Source: Castor canadensis (Eukaryota; Chordata; Mammalia; Rodentia; Castoridae). Taken from it: a stretch of DNA of 64,000 bases. The stretch is taken from positions 61,446,951 to 61,510,950 of the forward strand of contig NC_133402.1 in the NCBI RefSeq assembly GCF_047511655.1, given 5' to 3'. How positions within the stretch are numbered: position 1 is the stretch's first letter; each line of letters starts with the position of its first letter. This document shows, in pieces, positions 35,701 through 47,318 of this stretch. Below the pieces are notes generated by a model that was given only the letters and a program-made list of their open reading frames with translations, had not been told where the DNA came from and did not search any database. The translations under genes were made by a program, and so were the position numbers.

Positions 35701-36079
35701 ATTGTAAGGCTGATAGGATAAAACTATAGTACCTTTCTCTTTTTTCACAGATGGTTTATCTAGGGTTTCCTTCAGCATTTAAAAGAAAAGGAAGTTCTTT
35801 TGCACAGGTCTAATGTGGTTAGAAGTCAGATTGGGTGGAGTGGGGCTGCAAGAAGACACATGGACACCACTGAAAGAGACTCGTGCTCTTTCAGGTGAGA
35901 GACGTCTCTAATTGGCAGGTAGGGCTGCTTAGTGGGGGATCCAGTACCCTTGTACCCCTCCCTAGCCATCCCCAAAAGTATTACTCTGGGACACATTGCA
36001 GTGGCTGACAATTAGATGAATGGTTACAATTAAAGAAGATCAAAGTCATCTTCAACTGCTCAGCAAAAAAGGTTGAAAG

Positions 36080-36227
36080 TAGCAGGGTACTGGTGGCTCA
36101 CACCTGTAATCCTAGCTACTCAGGAGGCAGAGATCAGGAAGATCACAGTTCGAATCCAGCCTGGGTTTGTGGAGTGGCTCAAGGTTGTAGGCCCTGAGTT
36201 TCAACCTCTGTACTGCAAAAAAAAAAA
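36080..36227 (+). mobile_element. B1-ID two-part SINE, internally deleted, with target duplication
   Basis: B1 half (CTCACACCTGTAATCCTAGC) joined directly to the ID half (GTGGAGTGGCTCAAGGTTGT), then an A tail. An imperfect 13-bp flanking repeat (AAAAGGTTGAAAG at 36067-36079; AAAAGGTTAAAAG at 36228-36240) marks the insertion. Confidence 0.88.
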
Positions 36228-36602
36228 AAAAGGTTAAAAGTTAAAGTTTGCAGGTCATAATGGGGTGAGCTGGTCCCTGTGAAGACTTCATTGTCTAGCA
36301 CATTATAAATGCCAAAAAAACTTCCCTTACACTCTTCTGTGGAAATGTTACGTCTCTAAAATCTTTCCTTCCCTGTCAATGGTAGATAAATGAAGCATTC
36401 ATGAACTGTTTTCCTCTTTGAACTTGTGAGGGCATTGCCAGTGGGCTTATTGGGGGCAAAGACTTACCATAGAGCGAGCGATTGTTGTCTAACCAGGGAT
36501 TCACCCTCCCTTCCAGGAGCCCGGGCTAACTGGATGGTGTTCAGTTGACACACTTGGTTTTCCACCCCAAACCCATGTTTATTGCTTCTGCTTTATTCAC
36601 AG

Positions 36603-36734
36603 GACCGGTTCCTGATTTGAGATGAAACCATGAAGAGAAAATAAAAGACACCATAATGCTTTTCCGCAATCGCTTCTTGCTGCTGCTGGCCCTGGCTGCC
36701 CTGCTGGCTTTTCTGAGCCTCAGCCTGCAGTTCT
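36603..36734 (+). CDS. PXYLP1: PXYLP1 exon with start codon: 5'UTR 36603-36655, CDS 36656-36734
   Basis: The acceptor is a pyrimidine-rich tract ending TTATTCACAG at 36602 and the donor is TTCT|GTAAGT at 36735. The ATG at 36656 has A at -3. It opens a frame encoding residues 1-26: a short basic head (Arg at 4 and 6), then a run of Leu/Ala/Phe of about 20 residues. That is the uncleaved signal-anchor of a type II Golgi membrane protein, and it matches the known PXYLP1 N-terminus. The frame runs past the donor into intron sequence until a stop near 36907; that tail is not coding. The exon ends after the first base of codon 27 (phase 1). Two very short upstream ORFs precede the start. Confidence 0.95.
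36622..36644 (+). promoter_or_regulatory. Two overlapping upstream ORFs before the PXYLP1 start
   Basis: The 5'UTR part of the start-codon exon contains ATG AAA CCA TGA (36622-36633) and, overlapping it in another frame, ATG AAG AGA AAA TAA (36630-36644). Both end before the main ATG at 36656. The second has A at -3 and the first has G at -3. Such mini-ORFs can lower initiation at the main start. Whether they do so here is inference. Confidence 0.6.
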
Positions 36735-37479
36735 GTAAGTACAGCTGGGCTGCAGGGTCCTGGGACAGCGGGGGGTCTTCACTGGGACACAGAGGGCCTG
36801 ATTTGGTAGGAAACAAGGAGGCCCCAAAGCCTTTGTTCTTTACGCGAACAGTGAGGTTCCTTTTTTTTTTTTTTTTAATCGTTAGTGCTCGTGGGGAGCA
36901 TTTGTAAGCAGGGGTTCTAAACCACTGAGAAAAAAGGAAAGTTCTCAGGGTGCTCTTCTGGGAGCGAGGAAGAAAAGTGCTTACCAGGCCTCATGACATC
37001 TTTTTGACTTCTGCACGGATTCCTGAACAGCCTGGTTATTCCCAAAATCTTAACTCACGTCCCCACAGTGGAGACACTGAGTGGCCCAGCTTGACTTGTG
37101 CTGAGCCACGCAGCAGAGGCGTTTGACCTGTGGTGGGCTCCTTGAGAGTTAGGGGCCCGTTTTCTGTTCAGTCAACCAGGGGGCTGGAGTCCTTGGGGCA
37201 AGGAGGGGGACATTAGGTCACTGGGCAGTAAGGCTGCACACAGGAAGCCCCACACAGCAAGGCAAAAGCTCCCAATGCAGCCAGTCCGTGGGCCTCCACA
37301 TCTGTCACGCACTGAGCCCTGTGCTGGGGTTGTATCCCAGATGTGTGCACATCACAGTTTCCCTGTGAGTGGCTGTCCTGGAGCACAGATCCAGCCCCGG
37401 TACCTCGATGGTTGCAGCCCTTCAGTGGTGGCCATGGTCCCTTGTGGCCTCCCTCTGTTTGGCCAACCTGTGTCTGTGG
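36735..37479. other. Intron after the start-codon exon, proximal part
   Basis: T tract near 36860; otherwise no recognised repeat or exon. Confidence 0.4.
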
Positions 37480-37775
37480 TGCCCCTGTTCACTCCACGGA
37501 GTGCTCCTCTCCCCTCTCTCCCATGCTTTCAGCCTCTGTCTCTTCTTGTCCAGGAACCATCCATGGCTCCCAAGGGTTTAGTATTTCTGTGATGAACCTG
37601 TTCCCTCCTTCCACTAACCCTGCAATGTCCACATGTTCCATTCTTTGTCATTTCCTTCTGCAAGACTCTCTGCTCATTGAGAGCAGGAATGATGTCCTGT
37701 TTCTCCCCATATCCCAGGAACCCCTACCACCCAGCTCATGGCAGGTATCTCGTGAATGTTTGTTGAATGAATAAA
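37480..37775 (+). mobile_element. L2 3' end fragment
   Basis: GCTCATTGAGAGCAGGAATG, CATATCCCAGGAACCCCTAC and TGTTTGTTGAATGAATAAAT follow the sense L2 3' UTR and its terminal TGAATGAA repeat. Confidence 0.75.
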
Positions 37776-39369
37776 TCTGTGCCTGCTCTGAGAAGCAAGC
37801 AGGACTACTTTCCAACTCTTGCTGTGCACTCGAAGCTGAAAAGGCAGGTATATGATGGTGGCAATTGTGTTTCTGCTGTCACCTGACTTCTTTATCTCAC
37901 CACCTTACCATGATGGGTGGGAGATAAGTAGTTGACACCCGTCACCATCCAGGACAGCTCTGTGGGGAGGTAGCAATTCCCATTGCAGCTTCAGTAGCAG
38001 AAAGAGAAGCAGGTGAGCTCAGAGGCATGGGGGGGGTGGGGGGGTCTTGTCATCACAAGCAGGTGCCTTGGGCAAGGATGCTGCAGGATGGCGTCCTCCC
38101 AGGCACACTGCTGGTGCATGTGACAGGCTATTCTAATAGGAAGAGAATTAAAAATACTCATCTCATCCTTGCAGACTGGGAAAAGAGGTCAAGAGAAGGT
38201 GGGCATACGAAGTCTAAAAATACTCCAGATGGTTAATTAATTGTGAAATACAAATCCTTGCCAAAAAGTGTGGTTTGACTTTCACTCTACATCTTCAGCT
38301 TTACAACTTTCAGTTAGAAAATTTTCCATCATTTGGTCAGGGAGGTCGATGTTGCAATCAACCCAAGTTTTATTCTGAGATCCAGTAGGTCTGAGAGGTG
38401 GATGTGGGCAGCTGGTGTCCGCTGCATTTCTCTTGCATGAGCTGATCTGTCTTGAATGGCCTGTGTGTCTTGCTTATGTAAACGCTTCTGAAAGTCCCTC
38501 TGTTTCAGGAGAGCCAATTTTCAGCCACACTTTTTTTTTTAAGGAAAATTTTTCAGGGTTAAGTTAGCCTGGCTGGACCCAAGTTCTTCATTCTGGGATG
38601 CGTTGGAGTTGAAGAAGATATTAAGAAAATGGACATTCTTACTGCTCTTCTACTTCTCGGTAAACTCTAACTTTGAAATTCCCCATTTCTGTCGAAATAT
38701 GGAGCTTGAGGGTTTCATTTATTTAATGCTTTATTGGTTGTTCGTTTTGTGGTATAAGAAACTGCACTAAATCATAAGGATTTACGCTGAAGTACTAGTC
38801 ATGTTTTCATTCGTCCCCTAAACTTTAAGTAACATATATGAGGTCATCGGTTGTAACTTGATTTACTCAGGCTTTAAGTAAGCAGTATGGTTTTATTTTC
38901 TGGAATAACTGTAGATTTTATTTCATCTTGTTGGTAATTTTCTGTTGTTTTGAATATGAAAAAGTTATGACCTAGGTTACAATTCAAAAATCAGGTTGTT
39001 TAAATCAGCCTTTCTTCCTCTGGATAGAGAGCGTGTGTAGTGAACTCAAAAATATTTATTAAGTGCTTATATGTGGTTTGCAGTGGCATACCCTATGCTA
39101 ATAGTCCTCAATTTAAAAAAAAAAAAGCATCATTTGCTATGTATTTTCAAATCCTTGATATTGTAGTTGAAATGCCTACAAACGAAAAAAAATAATTTCT
39201 CAAATTGGAGGACTTTGTTTGCCACTGGGATATGACTCATTAGTTCTGTATCTGTTTTTCTGCTCATCTGTAGTCACCCACTCGCCTGTTACACCCCAGT
39301 GTTTCTTTAATTCTTATTTTCTGCTCATTTCTCCAAGTTCCAACGGGCAATCTCAAAATGGCAGTGTGA
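37776..39369. other. Intron, AT-rich mostly unique
   Basis: No recognised repeat. The stretch 38530-39100 is AT-rich and lacks SINEs. Confidence 0.4.
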
Positions 39370-39690
39370 CAGGAGTGCACAGGCTGTGGAATCATAGCCT
39401 TGGGTTTGAACACTAGTTTCCCCACTGAGCAACTGGGTGTCCTGACTCTTCTGCAAAATAGAGTTGTGCAAAACCGGTGTGAGAACAGACATCTGGGAAA
39501 ACCCTTGGCTTATGGAAAACCCTGTATTTCTGCAAGATAAGAATTACTTATTGCTCCTTTACAAGATTGGTATGAGAACAGGGACTTTTGGAAAAACCCT
39601 TGGTTTCTTCTTCTGAAAAACAGAGTTGATTGTTGTTTTGCAAGGTTGGTGTGAGGACAGAGATTTTGTGGGAAAACCCTTGGCTCATGG
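39370..39690 (+). repeat. MIR-derived tandem triplication
   Basis: An MIR start (GGAATCATAGCCTTGGGTTT; CTGCAAAATAGAGTTG) leads into three diverged copies of a unit with anchors GGTGTGAGAACAG at 39476, GGTATGAGAACAG at 39569 and GGTGTGAGGACAG at 39648, each followed by GGAAAAACCCTTGG-like sequence. Periods are about 93 and 79 bp. Confidence 0.75.
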
Positions 39691-40404
39691 AAGCATAGCC
39701 AACGTAAATCCTTTAAGCAAACTGGATAGAGTCCTATCCTAATGCAGCGTCATCAGAAACCAGACTTCCAGGCATTCCAGAAGGCTGTCAAAGCTCGTGT
39801 GGCTTCAGCCACTGGGTGGGGGAAGCATTTGAGCTGCACCATCCATTTATTTGTTTTTAACTGGAGAACATTGGCTGTGATGGGGTTTAATCTGTGCAGA
39901 GCACATGACACCCATATCTGAGGATGAGCAGGATTCATCTGCAGACGTGAAACCCGGTTGTCTTCATTTTCTGAAGAGCTCAGGTCTACATGGCCCAGAT
40001 GAAGATGGAGACACATCTCTCTGTTAAGTGTCTGGTTCCTTTTCTCAAAGTCAGTGCCATGCTGAAGTGGAGTGGGTGGGATGTTCTCTCCGACTGGAGT
40101 CTGCAAACTCTGGAAGGTCGCTCTCTGGGGAGCACAGTATTAGGAAGGTCACTGGACCTGGGTCCACTGAGTCTTTTTAAACTCCATGGTTTTGTGAGTT
40201 TTATCTATCCCTGTTGAGCCAGCACCACGAGTGGGTGCAACTTTGTTCTCTAGCACATATTCCTTGCATTTCCACCCTGGGCTGGGTATTTAACCCACAG
40301 GGAGCTCTGTCCAGTGGAGGTGCATCAGAACGAAACACTTGGAACACAACATGTGGTGTGCAGGGGTAGGCAAGGTGGCACAATAGGGTGAGAGAGCCTG
40401 GAAA

Positions 40405-40565
40405 ACTCCCTCTCCTGCCACATGCCAGCTGTGAGTTACCCTCTCCTGACTCAGTTTTCTCGTCTGTAAAATGGGGTAGTATTTGTTCCTACCTCATAGA
40501 GTTGGCCAAACATTCAGTAAGCCGATGTTTATAAAACACCTGCTTGACACGTGGTAATCACAACG
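40405..40565 (+). mobile_element. MIR SINE fragment
   Basis: CTGACTCAGTTTTCTCGTCT, GTAAAATGGGGTAGTATTTG and CTACCTCATAGAGTTGG are clear MIR core/3' sequence. Confidence 0.85.
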
Positions 40566-40619
40566 TGTGATTGGTAAATCAGAGGAGTTAGAGATCGCTT
40601 ATGGCAGGGTAGTGTGGGA

Positions 40620-40800
40620 GGACAGGGGACAAGAGCCCAGTCCAGCCTGGGGAGTCAGGTGATATCTGAACAATTTCTTGAGAGAGAGTAAGAGTTGCCC
40701 AAGGAAGACACTAGGGAAGGGTGCCCCCGGCAGATGGAGGTGGGCACACAAAGGCAGAGTGAGAGAAGACAGGACCAGGTCAGTCACCGATGTGTGGCTG
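40620..40800 (-). mobile_element. L2-like fragment (antisense)
   Basis: GATATCTGAACAATTTCTTG and GGCAGAGTGAGAGAAGACAG fit the antisense L2 pattern; diverged. Confidence 0.45.
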
Positions 40801-40914
40801 TGAAGTTGGGCCAAAGGCCTGGCCCAGCCCCAGTCTATGTCCTGCAGGCTATGGGAGCCACAGCCACAGGAACAACACCATCTGATTTGGTGTCTTGGAA
40901 GACATGTGGTACAA

Positions 40915-41115
40915 TTCTGTGTTTTCCAGCGTGAATCAAACTGCCTGGGAAGCTTGCTGAAAATGCATATTCTCAGCCCTTCCTCAATGCACACTGGTGC
41001 CCCTCTCTACAGGATCCAAATGTTAGTGGGAGTGGGCCCCAGAAATCTGCCCCATGAGCCAGCTCCTGTGCGCAGTGTGAATGCTACCCATCCGAGGCTG
41101 GGGAAGTACCACTGG
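40915..41115 (+). mobile_element. MER5A-like hAT MITE
   Basis: GAATCAAACTGCCTGGGAAG, TTGCTGAAAATGCATATTCT and GGGCCCCAGAAATCTGCCCC follow MER5A (CACCTGGGAACTTGTTAGAAATGC.., GGGCCCAGCAATCTG). Confidence 0.75.
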
Positions 41116-41981
41116 GCTTTGCAACTCTGAGGCTGTTTCACTTATTCAGCCAAAGATGGCGGGTCACCAATAGGTGCTTCATTCATCGATACCTTCATGC
41201 ATGGCTACGTCTTGCCTGGGAGGAGGCTGCAGGAGAGAGGCTGAAGGAAATGCCCAGAGCACAGGCAGAGGTCAGCCTGTAGGGCTGGTGATCCTGGGTC
41301 TGCATGGGGAGGTCAAGAGAAGGGCTCAGGGCAAGAAGAGAAGAGGGGCAGAGCCAAGAGCAGGACAAACTGGGGTAGCACAAGAAGAAGAGTGGCTTGG
41401 GGGAGCCGGTGAGGTGCCCAAGGACCCAATAGGTATGGTGTCCTGCCTAAAGGGATCTCAGGGTTGAACCCTAGGAGAGACTCTATCCCAAGCCACTGTT
41501 GGGGCTTTGTGTTCACAGTTCAAAAAGCCCAGCCTTGGGAGGGCTGGGTCTCTCAGGAGTATGTGGAACCTGCTCCAGGCCACCAGCCTGGGAACTTGTT
41601 TCATTTGGCCCACCCAGTGTTTTCAGATTTTTTTCATTTATTTACCAATCTCACACATAAATTTCCAACCCCTCTATAACAAGTCAGTTGCTGTAGCAAC
41701 CTGAAGCCTCCAGACCCCTGCAGGGAAATGTGGAGAGTCAAGCAGTTGAGTAGGGGTGGGCCCCATTTTTGGGGTGAAGGCATGCTCTCCCTTTGCCTGC
41801 CCAGTCCTTCCAGCATCTGAATTTGTACCCTGTGGTGCAGATAAAGGGAGGGGAAAGAGGAGAGGGCCAATGATGACACCCTGGGCAGATGGGAAGAGAG
41901 GATGGAGGAAAGACAGCAGTCTGGTGGGGCCACATAGACAGGACAGGCCTAGATGCCAAGGGAGGCATAACCTTCCCGGAG

Positions 41982-41984
<3 letters not shown>
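41116..41984. other. Intron, unique stretch
   Basis: No recognised repeat or exon. Confidence 0.4.

Positions 41985-42068
<84 letters not shown>
41984..42068. repeat. Compound (GA)n(GT)n microsatellite
   Basis: About 25 GA followed directly by about 17 GT units. It produces repetitive open frames on both strands that are not genes. Confidence 0.95.
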
Positions 42069-42069
<1 letters not shown>

Positions 42070-42543
42070 CCCTAGTACCTACCTGTCTTACCATCATTTC
42101 TCCTGAAGCCACCAGCCCCATCCCCTTTGTGTGGATCTTTGGACCTAATATCTATCTGCTACCTAATATCTATCTGCTAGAGCAGGGGGTGGTGACATCC
42201 GCCTTGAGTCTTCAGACCCTGGCTTCCTCAACCTCACTGTGTTCTTTGGCCTTTGCAGTTTCAACTCTGGGATCCCCCAGAGGTTCATGAGATATGGGTT
42301 GAGCTAGCTGAGAGTAAGCGCCTCTCTGCAGAGCAGTCCAGGTGCGAGTCCAGCCAGGACCTTGTACTGTGGACACTTTGTGAAGAAAGGCAAGTACCAA
42401 ATCAGCGTGTGTGACATGGGGCATTCATGACCATATGTTTTCATGGCAGAGGCGTGGAAATGTGAGCTTTAGAATGCCAGGGGTCTAGCTTCCCATTAGA
42501 CAGGGGATAGAGATGTATTTTCTTTTTTAATTTTGCAACTCTG
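42069..42543. other. Intron, unique stretch
   Basis: A 19-bp near-perfect tandem (CTAATATCTATCTGCTAC/G) lies at about 42145-42181; nothing else recognised. Confidence 0.45.
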
Positions 42544-42545
42544 TA

Positions 42546-42969
42546 CAGGTTGAGTTGTCCCTTATCTGAAATGCTTAAGACCAAAATTGTTTTGGATTTT
42601 GGATTTTTTAAAAATCTTTTTTGTTTGTTTGTTTTTGGTGGGACTGGGGTTTGAACTCAGGGCTTCATACTTGCAAAGCAGGTACTCTACCACTTGAGCC
42701 ACAACTCCAGTCCTGGATTTTGGATTTTGAAGTGTTTGCATATATATAATGCAGTATCATAGGAATGAGATCTAAGTCTAACACAAAATTCTTCACGTTT
42801 TGTATAAGCCTTATACATACAGACTACAGGTCATTTTATACAATATTTCTAGAAAACAAAGTTTCATGGTATGGAGTTTTCTACTTGTGGTATCATGACA
42901 GCGTTTAAGAATTTTCAGATTTTGGAATGTTTTGAACTTTGGATTTTCAGATTAGAGATGCTTAACCTG
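42546..42969. mobile_element. Tigger-type DNA transposon MITE (MER8-like) with TA target duplication
   Basis: Terminal inverted repeats CAGGTTGAGTTGTCCCTTAT (left) and the complement of GATTAGAGATGCTTAACCTG (right) are flanked by TA at 42544-42545 and 42970-42971. Internal TTTTGGATTTTGGATTTT and TATACAATATTT match the Tigger-derived MITE pattern. It carries an inserted ID SINE. It has no transposase. Confidence 0.88.
42608..42713 (-). mobile_element. ID-like SINE nested in the Tigger MITE, 15-bp target duplication
   Basis: GACTGGGGTTTGAACTCAGG and GGTACTCTACCACTTGAGCC are the reverse complement of the ID core. TGGATTTTGGATTTT repeats perfectly at 42593-42607 and 42714-42728. Confidence 0.92.
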
Positions 42970-42971
42970 TA

Positions 42972-43737
42972 TGCTACTCTAAAAGCCACAAGGACTCCTC
43001 CTGGGCTCTGATTGCTTTGATTTAATTTAGCTTCGGTTGGGTTGGGTTGGTTTGATTTAGTGAGCTGGAACCAAAAACAAACAAACAAACAAAAAGAATT
43101 GAAAATAAAAGCTACTATTTCTAACCCAAGACTTCCGTGGAATCTCTATCCCATCAATATTACTGCATTTTTAAACTTAGTAGTTTTTTATTAATTTTGA
43201 TCCTGTTCTTGAAGGTTTCATTTTTGTTCTGTTTCTGGGAGGTTTTTCCATTTTATATTATTTTTTAATTTGCATACACTAGCAACATGAGGGGGTTTTC
43301 TTGTGATAACTGCACCTACACACAGTGAACTTAGAGCACATTCGCCACCTCCATTGCATTTTCATTCTTTCCTTACCTCCTTCCTGCTCTTTTCAGCAGT
43401 GTTTGGTGAGTTCCATCATTCTGTCTTCCTGTGTCCACATCCGGTGTCTTTCCCTCTCCTCAGGCTTCAGTACCCCATCCTTCTGCCCTCCACGTCTTGC
43501 CGGTGCCCCTGTCCCGTTCATGCCCCATTGTCATCCTCACCATCACTGTAAGTCGAGGTTCCACAAGTAAGCAAGAACATGCACTATTTGGCTTTTTGAG
43601 TATTTCTGGGAGTTTTGATTTTGCTTTTCCTCCCGTTCCTCCCCTCCAGCACCCCTCGCTGTCTTTTAGCTTCTGATCTTAGAGCATTTCCCATAATTAG
43701 ATGAGGAACCATAGGTTCACATTTTTAAATGTTTATT
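42972..43737. other. Intron, unique stretch
   Basis: A (CAAA)n patch at about 43075-43093 and TC-rich sequence at 43370-43550. No exon or known repeat. Confidence 0.4.
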
Positions 43738-43857
43738 GCAGAGCCAGGAGTGGTAGGTAACACACGACTGTAGTCGCAGCACTCAGAAGGCTGAGGAAGG
43801 AGGATTGCAACTTCGAGGCCAGCCTGGACTACATACCCTGTCCTCAAAAAAAAAAGT
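43738..43857 (+). mobile_element. B1-type SINE monomer
   Basis: GCAGCACTCAGAAGGCTGAG and CTTCGAGGCCAGCCTGGACT with a short A tail. Confidence 0.88.
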
Positions 43858-44017
43858 CTATTTACAGCATCATTTATAACAGGAAACAGAGGAAGGTGAT
43901 CAAAGTGTCCAACACAGTCAATACTCCTGCAGCCAAGACATAAGGTCAGGCATAACCCCACCTATATGCCTTAGAAGGATGCCTGTAACCTAATAAAGTA
44001 CACGCAGTCATTTTTAT

Positions 44018-44088
44018 ATAGGAGTGTGTGTATACATGCCTGTGTACACACATGTATGCATGTGTGCGTGTGCATGGGTGTGTGCACC
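44018..44088. repeat. Degenerate (TG)n repeat
   Basis: Alternating TG/CA-like sequence with interruptions (GTGTGTGTATACATG...GTGCATGGGTGTGTGC). Confidence 0.8.
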
Positions 44089-46009
44089 TGGGCTGCCAAG
44101 GATGGCAGGGGATGGGGAGCCAGCCATGACAGATGCCTCTTTCTGTGATTTGCAGGCAGGTCTGGGCTCCAGGATCACCTCTTGCCTCTCTCTACTCTTG
44201 TTTTTCCCCATGTCACCCAAGGGCTGGAATCCAGCCAGGGCTCTGCCTCTCCCAGCCCCAGGTATGTACCAGAGGTGGGGCAGTTTGTGTGTGCCCCCTG
44301 AGGTGGCCTCCCGAGAGCCCTACCCACCTGGCAGTGTCCCTGTTGACTCTTTACACGGAAGGCATACTACCATGACGTGCAGACCCCAGAGTCATGGGAA
44401 CTTACTCCTTTTGGAGGTGCAAGGACTATGTATTTGGGACTCAGCGATTGTCACCAATTCCACTAGATGAGCAGGCATTTGACCTCTGGCAGGACACTCC
44501 TCTACACACACACACTGAAGTGTTCAGTGCAGGTTTATGGATTATTTTCCTTCTTTTCATACCTCAGTGTGCAATGACTATTTTAGGATGAACTCATGTT
44601 TACATAAAGTGTAAAGATCCCTTTTTATTTTGAAAAAAGAAAAACTTGTTAGCCATCTCTTCTCAAGGGTACTGAAATCACAAACCTGTCTCCAAGTACC
44701 ATGTGTTCTTAGGCCAAACACATGGACTTCTCTATTGTCCCTCAGGGTTTCAGGGGTTCCATGAAACCCCCATAAATCAAGCCCAAAAGACACTGTGTGC
44801 AGTCTCCTTGCAGGGGCAAGGGTCAACAGCTTTTATCAGATCTTCAAAGCCAAGGGCAAAAAGGATCCAGGACCTAAGAGAAGGTGAGGGAGACTGGTCC
44901 TTCCTGGTTCTTTTTCAAGACCTGTTCTAGAATCTGTTATTTCTAGTTTCTGTCATGACTGGAGTCTTTGGTGTTCACACGATGTAATCCGATGGGTCTG
45001 TTAGGTCAAGGCCAGTTACCTGCAGCCCCCTTTGGAATGTGGGGTTTCCTGACCCCTCTAAGAGGCTGCAACAAGGGCTCAAGCTTGGGCCTCAGTGGGA
45101 ACCCCCACGCTCTGGCAATAGATTGACTTAGGGCCCTGTGGCAAATGCGGGGGGACAGAGATGAGAGCTTTGCAAGTCACCCTCAGTGAGGAGCCCCAGC
45201 CCTGTGAACCCCCTCTCCTGTCCGGTTCACCATCTCCCTGAATATGGCCAGGCTCAGCAAAGATAATAAATTCTTACCTCACCGTGAGGCAAGATTAAAA
45301 TGGGGAAATCAGAAGAGATTGGTGGTGTGTCATGGCCCCAAATGGATAGATGAAAAGCGGAATTGCAGACTTACCAATTTGATTGGTCTGTCTATGTAAA
45401 ACCAAGCATCTCAAAGTCTTCAGATATGGACTTGACTTTCCCACCTCACCTGTTTAACACGATTCCACTCCAGCCCTTAAACACAGATAACCGAAGGCGA
45501 CAACAGAACTGAGGGCTCTTTGCTGTGGTTCTGGTTTTCACTGGCAATTACAGCAGACATGTTTAGACTCAGAACAGGGTGGAGACGGGGTGGGCAGTTA
45601 AGATAATTTGTGTGCTAAGGGAATTGTGGGAATTGACCTAGAGCAAATCGCTATTCCTCAGCAGACCAAGGAAGCAGAGAGAGCAGGAGGAAATTGGAGA
45701 AGCGAGTTGGCAGGACCGGGGTGGTTCAGCTTATGAAAAGGTGATATCCCAGGCACACTGAATGTGTTTAGGGGAGTCAGGAATGCTGCTAAACTTGGGA
45801 TGGCTTAGAAGGAAATTGAGATTGGCTCATTGTGCTTTTAGGGTTGTGAACACAGGGACTCAGTACCCCTTCCTGATCCTACGTTGAAGGGAGCACTTTT
45901 CAAGAGCTTATAAGAAACTGAAGTAATCACACTCAGAGGACAGATGTGGAAGTGGCACTTCTTGGTCCCTTATCACATGCCATGCACAAGTGGCCACTCC
46001 AGGCATGCC
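44089..46009. other. Intron, unique stretch
   Basis: No recognised repeat or exon. The frame at 44024-44470 starts in the TG repeat and has no domain. Confidence 0.4.
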
Positions 46010-46182
46010 CACCACCACCACCCTGATGTAGGTAGGTTTTGTCCCTTTCGTGTTACCGATGAAGGAAATGAAGCCGAGAGAGGCAGAGATACTTGCCCAA
46101 GATCACACTGCTAGGAAATAACAGAGCCAGGACTGGAACCCACGTCTTTGTGATGTTTGGCCCCCAGCCAGGTCACCTTCCT
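46010..46182 (-). mobile_element. MIR SINE (antisense)
   Basis: GATGAAGGAAATGAAGCCGA, ACTTGCCCAAGATCACACTG and GCCAGGACTGGAACCCACGT are the antisense MIR core. Confidence 0.88.
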
Positions 46183-47134
46183 GCAGACAGAACCATGAAT
46201 AGCCATGGCAGCAGGGGTGACAGAGGACAGACTTCAGTGGAGTCCCAAGAAAGAGGTGACTACAGTCAAGCAGGGGGATGGTAGGACATGGGGCTTGGAA
46301 GCCACCTGGCTCCTCTCTGACTCCAAAGCAGTATCTTCCACACGGGTCAGCCTGTCATCCATGTGGGGTACCCTAATTGGCACAGCGTACTCCAAGGTCT
46401 CCATCCCTGAGCTAGTCAGCCTGGAGTCACAACTGACAGTCCACACCAGGCCATGAGGTTGCTATGAGGCAAGAACCACTCCCACTGGAGGATGGGGCTT
46501 CTCCCAGAAGGAAGGGAAGAGCAAGGTTCTGACCCAGCTGCCCCCACACCTCCATTAAAGCTGGTTTTGAGGCACCTGTGAGGGTGCAGGCTAAGGCTAG
46601 AGCAGGTGGAAGAAGGCCAGGGATGCAGGAGGATTTTTGTCTTCTGACCAGGGCCTTGATATGTGGAGATGAGTGGAGACTATGGCATGGCTTGGCCATC
46701 TGGAATGACACTGGCCTGTCTTTGTGCAAGTCAAAGTGACTCCCAGATAATGGCTGACCTGGCAGCAGATACCTGTCTGTCACATACCTGCTGACATCCT
46801 AAAAGTTGCCATCTGGCCTTGACTCGGAGGCCCTCTCTTCTATTCTGTGGGGACCACCAATGCAATAGATAAGAATTAAAATAAGGAATTTGTCCTTAGA
46901 TGAAACCTCTCCTCCAGACAATTTCATAGTGTTTGCTGCCAGGCTAAGACTTTTTCAATTATGTCATCTTTTGCCTGAGGCTGTCACTGATCACTCACGG
47001 TGACTTAACATTTCCTCTAAGTCTTCATCACACCATTCCTGTACCCACAAACCAGTGCCCAGGGAGTACAGGAGACAACACAGCTCAGGGAGGCCACCTC
47101 TCCCTGAAGGGTTAAGTGTTTTCTGCTCCACTTT
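46183..47134. other. Intron, unique stretch
   Basis: No recognised repeat or exon. Confidence 0.4.
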
Positions 47135-47215
47135 TGTTGTTGTCATTTGTTTTTTTTCAGTACTGGAGATGAACTCAGGGCCTCACACTTGCTAGGCAAG
47201 TTTTCTACCACTTGT
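47135..47215 (-). mobile_element. ID-like SINE, minus strand
   Basis: T tract, then GTACTGGAGATGAACTCAGG and CACACTTGCTAGGCAAGTTT; the end is truncated. Confidence 0.8.
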
Positions 47216-47254
47216 CTGCTCCCTTTCCCCTGTCTTACTTAATAATGAATGGTG

Positions 47255-47318
47255 GGCAGATGGATAGATGCATGGATGGACGGACGGACAGACGGATGGG
47301 TGGATGGATGCATAGACA
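47255..47318. repeat. (GGAT/GGAC)n imperfect microsatellite
   Basis: GGATGGACGGACGGACAGAC and neighbouring units. Confidence 0.88.

Noticed and set aside
36735..36907. Continuation of the PXYLP1 start frame past residue 26
   Set aside because: It crosses a consensus GTAAGT donor, and the known protein continues in the exon at 51775.
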